This document shows, piece after piece, positions 37,440 to 49,639 of a stretch of DNA of 64,000 nt. How positions within the stretch are numbered: position 1 is the stretch's first letter; every line of letters begins with the position of its first letter. Source of the DNA: Brachyhypopomus gauderio (lineage: Eukaryota; Chordata; Actinopteri; Gymnotiformes; Hypopomidae); NCBI RefSeq assembly GCF_052324685.1, contig NC_135222.1, forward strand, positions 4,935,920-4,999,919. The letters are read 5' to 3'. Below the pieces are notes generated by a model that saw nothing but the letters and a program-made list of their open reading frames with translations, was not told where the DNA came from and ran no database searches. Both the position numbers and the translations under genes were made by a program.

Positions 37440-37760
37440 GATGTGCTGTGTTACACTGGCCCAGGTATTGTTGTGCAGGTCCTGGTTGTGGTTACTGACA
37501 TCCACAACAGTCTGATTTGCAAGAAATGCTCCCTGTTTTCTGTTTGGTATAGTTGAATCCTGCCATGTTGATGAAGGGTGGTGCACACATTAAGATGAAT
37601 TATTCTCCACAGAAAAAAAAGTTATTTCTTATATACTGGATATTCTAAACCACATCACTGCAGTCAAGGCCATCATACTGGATGCTCTGAATATTACTGG
37701 TACACGTTGGCCAAAATCTTGGATGAGGGCTTCCTTACACACAGTATAAACACCTCTTTC
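37440..37760 (-). pseudogene. Possible HARBI1-like transposase remnant, 5' part
   Basis: On the minus strand 37586-37450 reads QDSTIPNRKQGAFLANQTVV followed by DVSNHNQDLHNNTWASVTQH, comparable by eye to the VVVD region of HARBI1-type nucleases, where a conserved Asp begins the DDE domain. Upstream (about 37880-37600) weak coding-like text continues in other frames. Tentative. Confidence 0.3.
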
Positions 37761-38269
37761 AAGGGATTATTTTCAAGGTGAACACAGTACATGTGTTCTG
37801 GTCAGGTCCATTTGTGCAAATCTCATCCAAGTGATGCAATCAAATGTACCTTCTTCTTCAATATTTCTGGTCTGAATTAATCACGAACGAATAATACTGA
37901 TGGTTATGATCATGCTGACAACTGCAGTTTCTTCTTCATCTGAAAATAGCTGTGGTCTATCTCTATAAGCTTAAGTCTTCTAGCCCTGCAAAAGCAGAAA
38001 ATTGGGTCGTCCATTGGGAAGACCCACATTTATGTAACAGTGCAATGCTATAGTGTATTTTCTCATTTATTTGTAGTATTACAATAGAAAAAAGAACCAT
38101 TTTACAGCTGAGAGCAATGAATGACCTGTTCTGTTCTATGAAAGTCCAGGTTATAGGTGTTATTATACTGTGAAGTGAATCAAATTCTGGCTGTCCTGTT
38201 CTCTAGGCTCAGTGCATTGCATTGATCTTTCAGTGCAGTGCGGAGACAAGGTCGTAGCCACTGAAGGTA

Positions 38270-38860
38270 ACATGGGTCCCGTCACATACAAATGTTCTCC
38301 TTGACCGCCGCCCTCCTACCTTGTCTCTTCTCGGCCGTTACAGAATTACTTGAGGCAGGAGAATGTGTGCGCATGGCAATCTTTAATAAAAAATGGAAAT
38401 CCATTCACAGGACGAGTCCATAGACACCGGACAATGGGCTACTACAGAACACATTATATCCGAGTTACGAAGAACCGGCCAAGGTCAAAACACAGAAATG
38501 TCGAACATAATACCAGGAATTGGGCTGATATCACTGAGAAAGTTGACGTGCACACAGCAGACTTCACAAATGCCAGTGGCCAACACGGGGGTATAAATAT
38601 CGGCCCTTATAAGTTTGTGGAAATGAGCAGGTGCGGGTTGTTTTGAGGAGGAGGAGCCGTGGGCGGAGATGGCGCTGAAGCTGGGAAGCTGCTGTTAGTG
38701 AGCTGGTGGAGTGCGGTGCTGACAGCCTGGAGCAGAGGGAGGCGGACACAGGAACGCCACGCTTGTCCTGTTCTTCGTACTTCAGCGCTTTCTACATTTC
38801 CAGGACCTGATGTTCCACGGCGATATGAACTCACCAGGGGTCCTTTTCATCTGTAGCTTT
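38270..38860. other. GC-richer block of unknown nature
   Basis: This stretch has more G+C and CpG than its surroundings. Read on the minus strand it ends in an ATTAAA signal (about 38380), then CTCAAGTAATTCTGTAAC, which resembles the 3' end of an LTR, but I could not find terminal TG/CA ends with a target duplication. It may be an old LTR or a unique promoter-like block. Confidence 0.3.
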
Positions 38861-41086
38861 GGACTGATCTGGAGACAGTTTTGCTTCTTAGCACTGGACC
38901 TTTAGAAATGTGTCAGTAGGGTTCAGAATGCAACGTCTTTAATTTCATTTTATATAAATCAAATGCCAAGATAATGATGTAATTGCATATGTTTGGTGTG
39001 TGTGTGTGTGTGTGTGTGAATCGTTATCAACTTCCTGACATGAATTATTCCGTAGTTAAGTTATTTTACCTTTGATGATGGTCTAAATAGTTTTGGCATA
39101 CAAAAATGTGAGGTTAGTGTTCCTTATAGGTCTATAGATATCTGCAAAGATTTGTATAGTCCACTGCAAAGAGCAGACACTGCTACACAATAAACTCAAC
39201 TGCAGCAAGCTTTGTTGTTGAGATGAATTGCTGTAGCTGATGTCTTGCTGTGTTGTGGCATGAATACACACTGCACCACATCTTCTTCTTTTTGACTCTT
39301 CATTTTCTAATTACCTGTTCCATTTTACATTTTAAATAAACCCTTAAACCTCTCCCTGTCGTCCACTCCCCCCAGTATAACACTGTGCCAAGAGGGAATT
39401 CAGAAGGGTATCATTTCATTTACTTGAACCTGTTTCAGCCTGGCAACGTAGCCACTGACCTAAAAGAAATGCAGCGATGCCCACACATGAAATATTTAGA
39501 AGTGGCTTAAGGTGTGCTTTTTAAAAATAAAAAATCTGCTGACTTAAAAAATTGCTGACTTTGTATATGCAAACATTCCTATGGGATCTAGCATCTAGAA
39601 TGCATAGCCTATTAAAACATGAATATTTAGCAACACTATGTTATGCATTCTACATACATAATGTCAGTTTTGCAAGACTATATTTGAAGGCCCTTAAATG
39701 TTTATGAAATAATAGTTGCTTCAGCTCAAGGACAACATATTGGGAGATATTTCAGCAAAATTATTTAAAACACCATAATACTGTTTTATTTTGGTAATAT
39801 CACTCACAATTTGGCATGGGTTAAATTGTGCATGATGTTTGATACTGCAGTCTGCAATCTAGATGTGACATGTAAATTTATTAAAAAGCAAGTAAAATAC
39901 CCAGTACAAAAGTATTAACTGTTGTCACATATTTATTCTCATGCATCACTGCAGGAGTTACCTAGAGTGTCTCTGGCAAGGCATGTAATCAGCTATAGGT
40001 CTACATTGGAGAAACCAAGAAAAGGCTTGCTGATCATTTCGTTGAACATGTTCAAACCATCAAAATTCAAACCTTTCCCATGTAAAGGTATTCTAATGGT
40101 AATATATATTGTGCTAATGATGTATCTGTTTGCATTGGTAGTTGTTGCTATGGCAGCAATGAAGTGAGGAAACTTAAGGAGTCTGAGATCTATAGTCTCA
40201 GACCTTTAGAACCCCATGAAATAAATATTATGACAAACATCTACTACTTAGAATAGATGTTCACCTGAAAGGAGAAACACTTTGTTTGCACAGCTTATTG
40301 AAGCACCTATTCAAAAAGTATTTCTCTGGAAACCTATGTACTAGAATTTCTACTATATATACACCCTCCTCCAAACTACATTTTACATAAAACACCCAAC
40401 ATCACAAGAAACCACGCATCAAAGAGACCATGAGAAGGAAATACATTTAATAAATAACTTTCATTTTGCCCTCATTAAGGGTGGACCAATACTGGTCAAA
40501 TGTAAAGCTTTGAAAAATACAATCTTAATCTCTAACGGTACAGATGGTATTAATAATTTATATATTCTGCTTTAATTTTACATATGGTATGAGATTTGGT
40601 TTGTTTCTTGTAAACCACTTCCAGGTTTAGGTAGATTTTTCAATTTTCTTTTGGTATTTAAAAATCAGGGGTTTATATCTTTGACAGCACCTTAAAGAAA
40701 TACATGTATCATAAGAATATACCAGTGAGTTCCAGTGTCTTCTATAGAAATATGATCAAATTGGCCCCGCATCAATGACAAGATTTAGAGAGAAAACCGA
40801 CACCCTTGCAATGTGTCAATTAAAATATTTTTTTGGCACCTGAAAATGGTGATCTCACCTTTTATATTTTTGTGCATGCTATATATTGCACATAAACATG
40901 GACCTCACATCCTTTTTTAAAAAGAGTTCAACAGATGTACAATACATGACATCCCTCAAATTAAAAAAATAGCTTTAATTGACTGTGTACAATACCAAAA
41001 AACACTGTGCTGTTTCCTATATATAGTGCTGAATTTCACACATGCTTCTAATACACTGGGGCACCGCGAACCCTGGCCTGCGGTCA
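38861..41086. other. 3' flank of b3galt2
   Basis: AT-rich, no gene recognised; a short GT run at about 38997-39018. The b3galt2 3'UTR probably extends into the right-hand part, but no single poly(A) signal stands out. Confidence 0.4.
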
Positions 41087-42388
41087 TCACCGGAACCGTT
41101 CCCAGTGCAGCTTTCTGTGCCGCGATCTCCCGTTCTTCTCCTTAGCTATGTTAATGCAAGCATTGTGCTTGTTGCTCTGCAAGTGGTTCCAGTACTTGAT
41201 GAGCTCACTTGGCTGGAACTGATGTGAAGTGATCAGGTGGCTGTATTTGCAGCTGGAGTAGGACACTCTCCAGTGGTTGAAGAGGAACTCGTTTGGCGGT
41301 GGAACCGGGTCGATACGTAGCTTGGCCAAGCAGATTCCAACGTAGACATCCTCGAGGTGCAACCGACGTATACTCAACGAGGCCTGGTATATCTTTGCCG
41401 CCATGTCTCCGGAGAACACGTAACCTGTCCCAGAACAGAAAATGGGGTACCTCTCACTTGAATAGAGTTCTGGAGGCATGTACCACTTGCTGTCCTTGTT
41501 GCGATTGGGTGCGTAGCCTCGCATTAGATAGCCTGTGAAATAGTTGTGTCGGAATGGCAGCTCTGGCTTCAGCAGCTTTTGGATTAAATATTCTGTGTTG
41601 ACAAACATGTCGCTGTCCGTCTTCATGACATAGCGGGCTTGTGGGCAGTACTCGGCGACCCAGTTCATGCCCATCAACGTCTTGATGGTAAGGTTGTAGT
41701 AGGTGTCCATGTACTCCTGCTGTATAATATCGTGGTGCTGTACGCTCTCTTCATTAATGGCACTCTGAGGATAGGCACTGGGACTGATCGCCAGTCCCAG
41801 AAGAAAGAGCCTCACGAAGCCCAGGCCTGTCGCCACGCTCTCGTTCCCCCACGTCTGCCTGATGGCGTTCCTGGCCTCCACCTGCCCCGGCTCCGCTGCA
41901 ATAAGCAGAATCAGAAAAGGGCTGCTGTCTCGACATTTATAGGGCTCATTGAGCACATAGCGGTACGGCTGAGGCGCCTGCTGTCCTCCCACGCCCATCT
42001 CTCTGTGCAGGCTGTTGGTGTTAGTGTTGTTAGCATTAAGGGGGCTGTCCAGTCCCACCATGCTTTGGCCCGCAACCTCAGACTGGTGAGAGCTGAAGTT
42101 GACGGGAGGCTTCGCCACAGCGTAGGCCGCCTCCTTCCAGAGGCTTCGCAGCGAGCTTTGGTTGCCCTCTGCCCGCTCTTTGAGGGGACGCAAGCCGCGC
42201 ATGGTGTAGGCCACCGGGTTCTCTCTGACTCCGAGTCGGCCGGGCAGCCAGTCCTGGTGGCTGAAGAAGAGGAAGATGGTGAAGAGGAAGGCCAGCAACA
42301 GCAAGCCCACCACATGCGTGCGGAAGAGCGACCTCTTAACGTTCCAGGTCATCTTGATGGGGCAGCAGTGTCGCCGTCGCCACTGCAT
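41087..42388 (-). CDS. b3galt2: Beta-1,3-galactosyltransferase 2
   Basis: Uninterrupted frame of 433 residues (human 422). The start is the ATG at 42388 with A at -3, giving MQWRRRHCC as in the known protein; further upstream the frame stays open but has no ATG. Type II Golgi membrane enzyme: short basic cytosolic tail, membrane anchor about residues 26-42, variable stem to about 140, then the GT31 catalytic domain. Landmarks: ILLIAAEPGQ, RQTWGNES, the metal/UDP-binding DSD motif in MKTDSDMFVN, FCSGTGYVFSG and EDVYVGICLAK. It transfers galactose from UDP-Gal in beta-1,3 linkage to GlcNAc-terminated glycans. All coding sequence lies in one exon, as in mammals, where the gene sits inside a CDC73 intron; no CDC73 exon was recognised here. 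Confidence 0.97.
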   Translation of the reverse strand: MQWRRRHCCPIKMTWNVKRSLFRTHVVGLLLLAFLFTIFLFFSHQDWLPGRLGVRENPVAYTMRGLRPLKERAEGNQSSLRSLWKEAAYAVAKPPVNFSSHQSEVAGQSMVGLDSPLNANNTNTNSLHREMGVGGQQAPQPYRYVLNEPYKCRDSSPFLILLIAAEPGQVEARNAIRQTWGNESVATGLGFVRLFLLGLAISPSAYPQSAINEESVQHHDIIQQEYMDTYYNLTIKTLMGMNWVAEYCPQARYVMKTDSDMFVNTEYLIQKLLKPELPFRHNYFTGYLMRGYAPNRNKDSKWYMPPELYSSERYPIFCSGTGYVFSGDMAAKIYQASLSIRRLHLEDVYVGICLAKLRIDPVPPPNEFLFNHWRVSYSSCKYSHLITSHQFQPSELIKYWNHLQSNKHNACINIAKEKNGRSRHRKLHWERFR

Positions 42389-42649
42389 GGTGCAGATAGA
42401 GGCTGCTCGCGAAAGTGCTGTGGTCAAATCCAATCAAGTCAAACATGTGTTATGAGCAGCCCGAGGGTTATCCAAGCTGGCAGATGGGTGTGTTGGCGCC
42501 CCTGGTAGAGCTAGAAGGGGGATGACACGCTGCCCACCAGGATCGCTAGGGCACGCTATTGGGACTCTCTCTGGAGACAAGCGGTCATGCTTCAGGGCAG
42601 CTCCCTTCTGACCGACAGCTGCTTCCTCTGCCTGATGCTTCTGTTGTCT
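42389..42649 (-). promoter_or_regulatory. b3galt2 5'UTR and splice acceptor
   Basis: On the minus strand CCTTTCTTCCTTAG ends at 42648 and is a good acceptor, so the coding exon probably begins at 42647 with about 259 bases of 5'UTR. The upstream non-coding exon was not located. Confidence 0.5.
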
Positions 42650-45254
42650 AAGGAAGAAAGGAGAGAAGCCCAGAATGAATGAAGCGGGACAGCTAGGATT
42701 TAAAACTTAATACACTACTAATCTCCTACTGGTGTGGAAATAGATTTGATGTTATCCAGAGTGCATGGGAGAGCTTTAATCCTCATTTATTAATGGTGTC
42801 CTCTGCCACCTCTTCACAGAGGGCTTTGGTTATTGTTGCTACAGTATACGGTTGCCTGCTCATTAATCTGTCAGTTTCCTGAAGGGACCCATCAGAGAGC
42901 CATGTTCACAGAAATAACACACATTAAACTACCACCATCAAGTCTGTATGCTGGACCTCCATGGAGAGGACAATGCTTAAAACAGGTCACTCTACATATC
43001 ATGGGACAACCTCGGTGCCACATGTGAATGTTAAAATTGCTGGTTTTCACAACCTGACATTCAACAAGAGCACCAGTGGTACAGAAGTCTCTTACTCACC
43101 CTCCTCCTGCACTCTGCTAGCCAGAGAGAAGCATCCGTCAAAATGAATTTTCAGGCTCCAGCAAGCAGTGTTGTTAGGAACGGCGGGTAGCAGCAACCAG
43201 TGATAACAGCCCTAACCCCTTATTCACCTTCCACCTTAAACTCATCAACACCATGCCAGGGGGAGAGATCTCCCCACTAGCAATTTCCAGAAACTGACGC
43301 TTTCTTGCACATGGGGAGGGTTATTGGATCCTAGTACATTTTCTCAATAATCATGACCAAGAAAAATAAATGTTAAAGGATGGTGGGAAGGAAGGATTAA
43401 AAGAGAAATGCAATAAATTTTTTGAACTTTTCCCTTAAAGTTCACAATACCCTAGTGTTTATTCTGCACCCCCACCCCCCACCCACCTCCCCTTCAGGGA
43501 GAATATACCATTTCATTGTGTACTCATATATACAGTGTAGAGGCACCATGAGAAAATCCTTTCTGTATACTTCTTTTGGTGGACTAAATCTATATATTTT
43601 AAATCTATTTTATATTTTAAATAGGCAACATTATTAATTCCTAATATACTCTTTTAAAGATTTCAGTGATAATATTAATAGGTTTGTATCTATAAAAAGT
43701 GTCTTATTCTTCATGTAAGCTGCAAACTATTTTTTATATACAATCAAATAACGACTATAAAAAATGGATATGGGATATTGTGAATAAAATAGAGGGTCAA
43801 GAATATGCAAATTACCCATCAGAAATCAAATAAACTATTTGGAAACATATTAGAAATCCAATTTTAGCCACATTATTGTGTCAAGGCAATTTTAGAACAT
43901 GAAGACTTTCAAATGTAAATATCATTTTGAAGAAATGCACTAGATCTGTGCAGATACGTACATTTTACAGGCATATCTATCTAGTGGTCAAACACTGAGT
44001 GACTGCAATATCAGACCATGGCAAAATGACAGAAAACACTATTTCCAGGTTCTTTTAATTGCTTTCATTGATGTAATTCCATTATTTGCTGCAGTATTAT
44101 TTTGATGCAATGCTCAGTATGAAATGCTAATGCACATTCCCCTTACCCCCATAAAATGTTAATCTCAGAAGACTGCCCATTTCTCATGACAGCTGGATCA
44201 GAGCGTAGTAACCTTTTCAACCAAATGTGCTTACGCAGTGCAAGCAATTACTGCCAAGTAGAAAGAAGCTGAGTCTGGCTTAGCATTAAAGGTTAACACA
44301 CTTCACAACAGAGCAAATGAAACACTCTAAAGGTTTCTTTTGTCATCCACATCAGACTCAGTAACGAGAGCACCACTATGCCCTGGAAACTCTCATTTAG
44401 ACTATTGCATTTAAAAGAATTACATTGTTAATTCCCATAAATATGTTATTATTGACCAACGCCAGGCTGAGTCTAGAGTTACTGAATGACTGAGTGTTCC
44501 ATAAATCACTGCACTGTCAGTTCCTCCAGGAAGCATTTGATACAGCTGCTCAAATTAAGAGCCTGATCGGGCCACAGCGGTCAGCAATTACAGGAGCTAC
44601 ACGAGACCATTACACTTGTAGGAGACACCTGCAATCAAAATGAATATGAAAGAATTCAACATAACTTGATCATCTGTGTACCACTGTGAATATTGTAAAA
44701 TGGGTGGGGCCATTTCCGGATTGTCTCCTCTGGTATTGCACATATTAATAAAAGTTATATGCATGCTTAATTTATCATTTCAAAACATAAAAGGTAAATC
44801 TTTAATAATTGTGTTTACATTACATATTGTACATGTAAAAATGTGGATAATCTATGCCATTAGATCCCTGTTGCTTATGTTTGCATGTGGAATAGTAATT
44901 TAATACTTAGTTTCACCCTGAACATTCGTTAACACCAGGATTAAAATCAGTATGATTTCATCTTATATTGAACTAAAACCAGTACGTTTTCTGATATTGA
45001 GGAAAAACATGAGCCTGGTGCACAAAAAGAAAAAGCACACCACATGACTGGCATGTTTTCTATAGTAGCTGTTAAATAAAATAAGTCATCTTCTGTCAAA
45101 TACTCCACTTGCTTAGCCAGGTATAATAAAATCATAATGGTTACAGGTTTCTAAGATTATTCAACATTAAGCTGTCAGTTACCAAAGTGGGTAAAGTAGT
45201 GAATAACTAAGTAAAACACTGGTTGCTTGGAACAGGATTGTTGGATATGAGCAC
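42650..45254. other. Upstream region of b3galt2
   Basis: No gene recognised. The segment about 44060-44640 is free of simple repeats and transposon motifs and might be regulatory, on composition and position only. A C-rich tract lies near 43466-43495. Confidence 0.35.
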
Positions 45255-45262
45255 AAGAGTAG

Positions 45263-45551
45263 CACGGACGTAGTTTTGGGGGGGGGACGGGGGGGGACAT
45301 GTCCCCCCCACTTTTTCAAAAGCCGGTTTTGGTCCCCCCCAGTTTTTACAGTTAAAACCAAATATTTAAGTAGTGACGAAGTCATGTCCCCCCCACTTTT
45401 TAACGGTAAAAAAACCAATATTCAAATAGCGACAAATCTAGCACTAGGATCATGCAGCACCCCCCCACACCCCCCCCCCCCCCCCCCCGCTTAACAGTTC
45501 GCCACCCCAGGTTGTGTCCCCCCCACTTATGAAATCAAAACTACGTCCATG
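45263..45551. mobile_element. hAT-like MITE with internal G/C runs
   Basis: Flanked by an exact 8-bp target duplication AAGAGTAG (45255-45262 and 45552-45559). Inverted ends CACGGACGTAGTTTT and AAAACTACGTCCATG match at 14 of 15 positions. The 289-bp interior has long G and C runs and about four copies of a GTCCCCCCCACTTTTT-like unit. No coding capacity. An 8-bp duplication points to hAT; the TIR start is not classical CAGRG, so the superfamily is inferred. Confidence 0.85.
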
Positions 45552-45559
45552 AAGAGTAG

Positions 45560-48180
45560 TATCTAGTATGGCCATCTTTACTACTAGTGAGTAATGTTCC
45601 TAGGAGATGTTTTTTGTTCCTGTGTGGATTTGTAATAACCTTGAAAGATCAGGCTAATGTGACGAAGCAATCAACTCTGTTTAACAGTGTAGGATTGTAT
45701 TAGTCAGACAAGCAAATCATTTACATCTTTTGCTGAAACACTTCATCTTAAATCAGCCTAATTTTCTCTGTGTTTTTGTGTGTTCACTCATGGTTGAAAT
45801 TGTTGTTAAAAAGTAATAATATTCTTAAATCAGTATCAGATATACAGTCTTAAAGAGACTGTAGAACATTGGCAGCTGCTAAGACATAAGAAATTTGGAC
45901 CTGGCCCACAGCACATCACACTTCAAATTTATACACAAAGATTGGCTTGCTGATATGCTATTCTGCATATAAAAACTTTCAAAGGGACAAGCTGTACATC
46001 ACACTTTAGGTCTTCAGTTATTTTGTGTTGCTTCAGAACAGGAGGTTTGTGCAGTGACATTTACTTCCCCAGATCAGACTTCCCCATTTGCATTCATCTG
46101 TACCCTCATTTTCCACATCTTGAGCAAAGTTGTATTTCAACTATTTGACCGACCAATGAAATGCAACTGAGCTGGATAGAAAACATGAATTAGGTGCTCA
46201 GGAGCTTTGCTGTTAATCGCATGACTTGCAGGGCTAAAGAGACATGACAGAACAGAGAGCAAACAACACAAGCTGACAAAACAACTGATCTGTGCTCTCA
46301 GAGCATTTCAAATTTAAATGGAGGCTTCTGCAAAAACAGCAACGAACATCACAACAAAGGTCTCGTAATAAAAACACCATTAAATATTTTTGTAAATTCA
46401 TAAAAATAATAAATATATAATAAGTAAATTTAGAATTCAACAGATTCACACAAGACTTGCAGCAGTTAACGTGGTGTTGGGTTCAGAGATGTGAAACTGC
46501 ATAGCTGGTAAACTCATATTTTCTATCCATATTGAGATTAGTATTTCATGTATGTATGTATTCACCAAACCTCATTTGTTAAAATCTGGTGTGGATAAAC
46601 TTTAGGTCATATTATTAATTTTAGTGCAATGTCAAGAACAATATTATAATTCTAAGAAGATGCTGTACCACTGCTGTGTACTGTAGTTAAAGATTCAGAG
46701 GGAGTGAAAGTGTTTTGTAGCACACAATGTTTCCAAAGAAACAGGATGCATCTGACAGCAGTCCTCGTCAGCTGTGCAAGCACTTTGATGAAGTGCAAGC
46801 TGATGAAGAACTTCTGTCCAAAACAGCTCAAAACAGACTCAAACAGCTCAAAACAGATCACTTCTGGCAAGTGTGATGGGCGTGGCTATAAAAAATAACC
46901 CTGAAGAAAGAAACAACACTGAAAATAATTCTATGGGAAATGTAGTTTATACATGGAGTGAAATAATTCCATCATTAATTCTTCAGGTGTTTGATCCCTA
47001 TTATTGTCATTATTGTCTTGAGTATTAGGAGGGCATACTCTGTCCACAGGCCTACTGTAACTTTTCTGAGAAGGTTTTTAGCCTAAATCAAAGAAAAACA
47101 AGAACTGCACCAACCAACATATAGATGAACATGCACAATTAAGGCACAACGTGCACAAAAAGGATATTATAAAGTTGAGTTTCACAGATTTGAGTCATTC
47201 AAGTTTAAGTTTCACCAAAACAATCTCTGTATGGAGTTTTATTAATCACTCATCTGTGTTTTAATTTATAATCTGCCATTATACCATGTTGGGTTCTGAA
47301 TAATGCCACGTTTAACACTCTTGAGATGTCTTTGGTGAATAATCTGGTAAACGTGGTGCTTGACTGGAATGCATACAACATGCAGCCTTTTCTGCCAACT
47401 GAATTCTTGATTTGCTACTCAGATTAGTTGGAGCAATTGGAGACAGAAGCTAATTTTAGATAACTATTCAGTACGAGAGAAGTCAGCAGACCCTTATCTT
47501 GCACACTATTGCCTTCCTGGTCTACAAAGAGAGCAGCAGGGCCAGAACGTATTGGGCGGGGGCCAGAATGAGGGAGTCAGCCCGTAATAGCTGAATAGCT
47601 GACTTGTGTCCAGGCGCCCGTGATTAAAGCCTTGACCACATCTGGGACAAGTCGTCAGAGTCCTTTTTAGCTCTTCATAGTCTGATGCCTTTCCCTCCTG
47701 TACAGCCCCGTTCACGTCACACTGAAATGAAAAACTAAAAAGAAGTCACCTTTGGGGTACTTTGATCAGTGGACGTGTGAATTAATTTCAAGACCAGGTC
47801 TATCCGGGAAAGTTGTAGACCAACTGGATGTCATGCAGTGTGCTCCAAACCCATCACGATACTCAACAAAACTTGAAGACTGCATGTCGCCTTGGTAGTA
47901 TAGGTAGTGTAGGTAATATAGGTAGTATAGGCAGGTAAAACATGTTATAAACCTTTACTACATTCAAGCCACTATTAGCTAGTTGGCTAGCTGCTTATCT
48001 AGCCAGCCTAGAACAAAATCATCAACGGCGGACTATTTTGTTAGTCCTAAAGCAGCATTTCGGTCTTTGCGCTTTTGTCAGGCACACAAGGATAGTGATT
48101 TAATCGGTTAAACTGTCTTATAAACAGATAGCACAAACGACACACAAATACACACAAAAATACTGCAAAACTGGGGAGAC
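45560..48180. other. Intergenic DNA
   Basis: No gene recognised. Mostly AT-rich with a small direct repeat of AACAGCTCAAAACAGA at about 46821-46858. The segment about 47500-47690 is GC-balanced and repeat-free. Confidence 0.4.
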
Positions 48181-48189
48181 GTACCACTA

Positions 48190-49010
48190 TTTGTGGCAGG
48201 CAGACGGAGAGAATACATGGTGCCGTCTGTGGATCCTCTTAAAACGCCATCACTCCCTCTGAAACCTCCACAAACCAAGAACCCACCCCTCCTTTACCCC
48301 CTCACGGTTCACACACACTCACGATTATTTCTTTGTTTTCCATTATCTACTCCTGGCACAGAGTCTCCGTTAAATGGGTCCCTGTCTTCCCGTGGTTCGT
48401 GTGGCCGCGGTGGGCTGCTTCATTTCGGGGTTCATCCCCCGGTCTTCGCTCGGTTCTCCTCGCCACAGCGCTACTCCGTCTCCGTCTCCACTTCTCACTC
48501 GGTCTCCGTTTCTCACTTTTCTTCTCGCAGTGTCCCCATGACTGAGTTTCTTCTGGAGGGGGTCAGGCGTAAAAGGAAACCAGGGTTAAAACTTATCCCT
48601 GTAATCTCGTCTGAGGCCGTTACAAATTTGCAACTGGAAGCGATCGCCGATGAGGCTAAGTAGCGGTTGGAGACTGAGGGTGGAGGCGGCCAGCTCCAAC
48701 GCGCTACAAAACCAGTAAAAACACAACAACACAACGCCTATGCCTGGTGTTGCACCCTCCGCAGCGAAACACGATCCAAAACAACCCAAGTGCACGTCGG
48801 AAAAAGAGAAACGCGTCTCTGTTCTTTCATTTTTGGTCCACGATAGTGCAGCTGTGGAGGTGCGCGGCGGCTGAAACGCGGTCCGGTCTGCCGCCGCTCC
48901 GCTGATCTCCTCCGATCTCCTCCAACCCCACCACACACTTAGGAGAGAACCCACGTGACCGTTTACATTCACCCCCACCTCGCATGGCCCTCTCCTCGGA
49001 GGGGAGGAAG
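48190..49010. other. CpG-rich patch of unknown function
   Basis: The region is clearly richer in G+C and CpG than flanking DNA, as in an unmethylated promoter or a recently inserted element. A plus-strand frame 48193-48663 is open for 156 codons; the last part, from an ATG at 48538 (MTEFLLEGVRRKRKPG to IADEAK), has balanced composition, but no family is recognised and no splice sites clearly connect it. No terminal repeats were identified. Confidence 0.35.
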
Positions 49011-49477
49011 GGTTTAACTCAGCCTTTGAGTAAGGGATGGAAAGAGCGAGTGCTCAAGGTATAACCATTCCCTTCTCCATTGTGGTTGGAAGGGCAGGCA
49101 GCTTATCTCATGCGTGAAACTCAAACTGGGCTTAGCATTTTACACTATTCAATTTGCGCATATTAAACGTTCTTTAAAAAAAACTAGTACAAGTTTGCAG
49201 CTTTCTTATGCCATGGAAAATAACAAGAATCACAATTGAGAAAGTGTGCATTATGACAGTCAGTTACAATCTATTCAAGTATTATACAATACCATATTAT
49301 AAAATACAAAGTGTCTGGCAGTATTAGATAGCTTAATATGCAAAGTAGCTGCAAAAACTTTGGACATAATGAGGAGTCATAATCAACAACACAGTGGTGT
49401 GACTGTCCCTAGAAACGAGGATGAGACAGTTAAAGTTCATAGACAAGGTTCTTTAAACAGTGTAGAGAACAGTAGTG

Positions 49478-49556
49478 TGTGTATGTGTGTGTATGTGTGT
49501 GTGTGTGTGTGTGTGCGCGCGCGCGTTTGTGTGTGTGTGTGTGTATGTGTGTGTGG
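49478..49556. repeat. GT microsatellite
   Basis: GT-rich run with internal GC units and TATG interruptions. Confidence 0.9.
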
Positions 49557-49639
49557 TTGTGAAAGTCAGTTGCAGCAGACAACAGGGAGTGCAGTCAGAT
49601 ATGCAGGAGTGTTGTTGGCTGGGGAAGAAGCTATTTCTT

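Noticed and set aside
37329-37586. Open frame with IYIYIY run
   Set aside because: The second half is translated TA repeat; only the N-terminal 45 residues are considered, as a possible transposase remnant.
42389-42433. N-terminal extension of b3galt2
   Set aside because: The extra 15 codons begin with TTG, not ATG; the conserved MQWRRRHCC start at 42388 has a good context.
41639-42508. 289-codon open frame opposite b3galt2
   Set aside because: It lies fully antisense to a well-supported enzyme gene, has no recognisable domain, and its length follows from the codon bias of the real gene.
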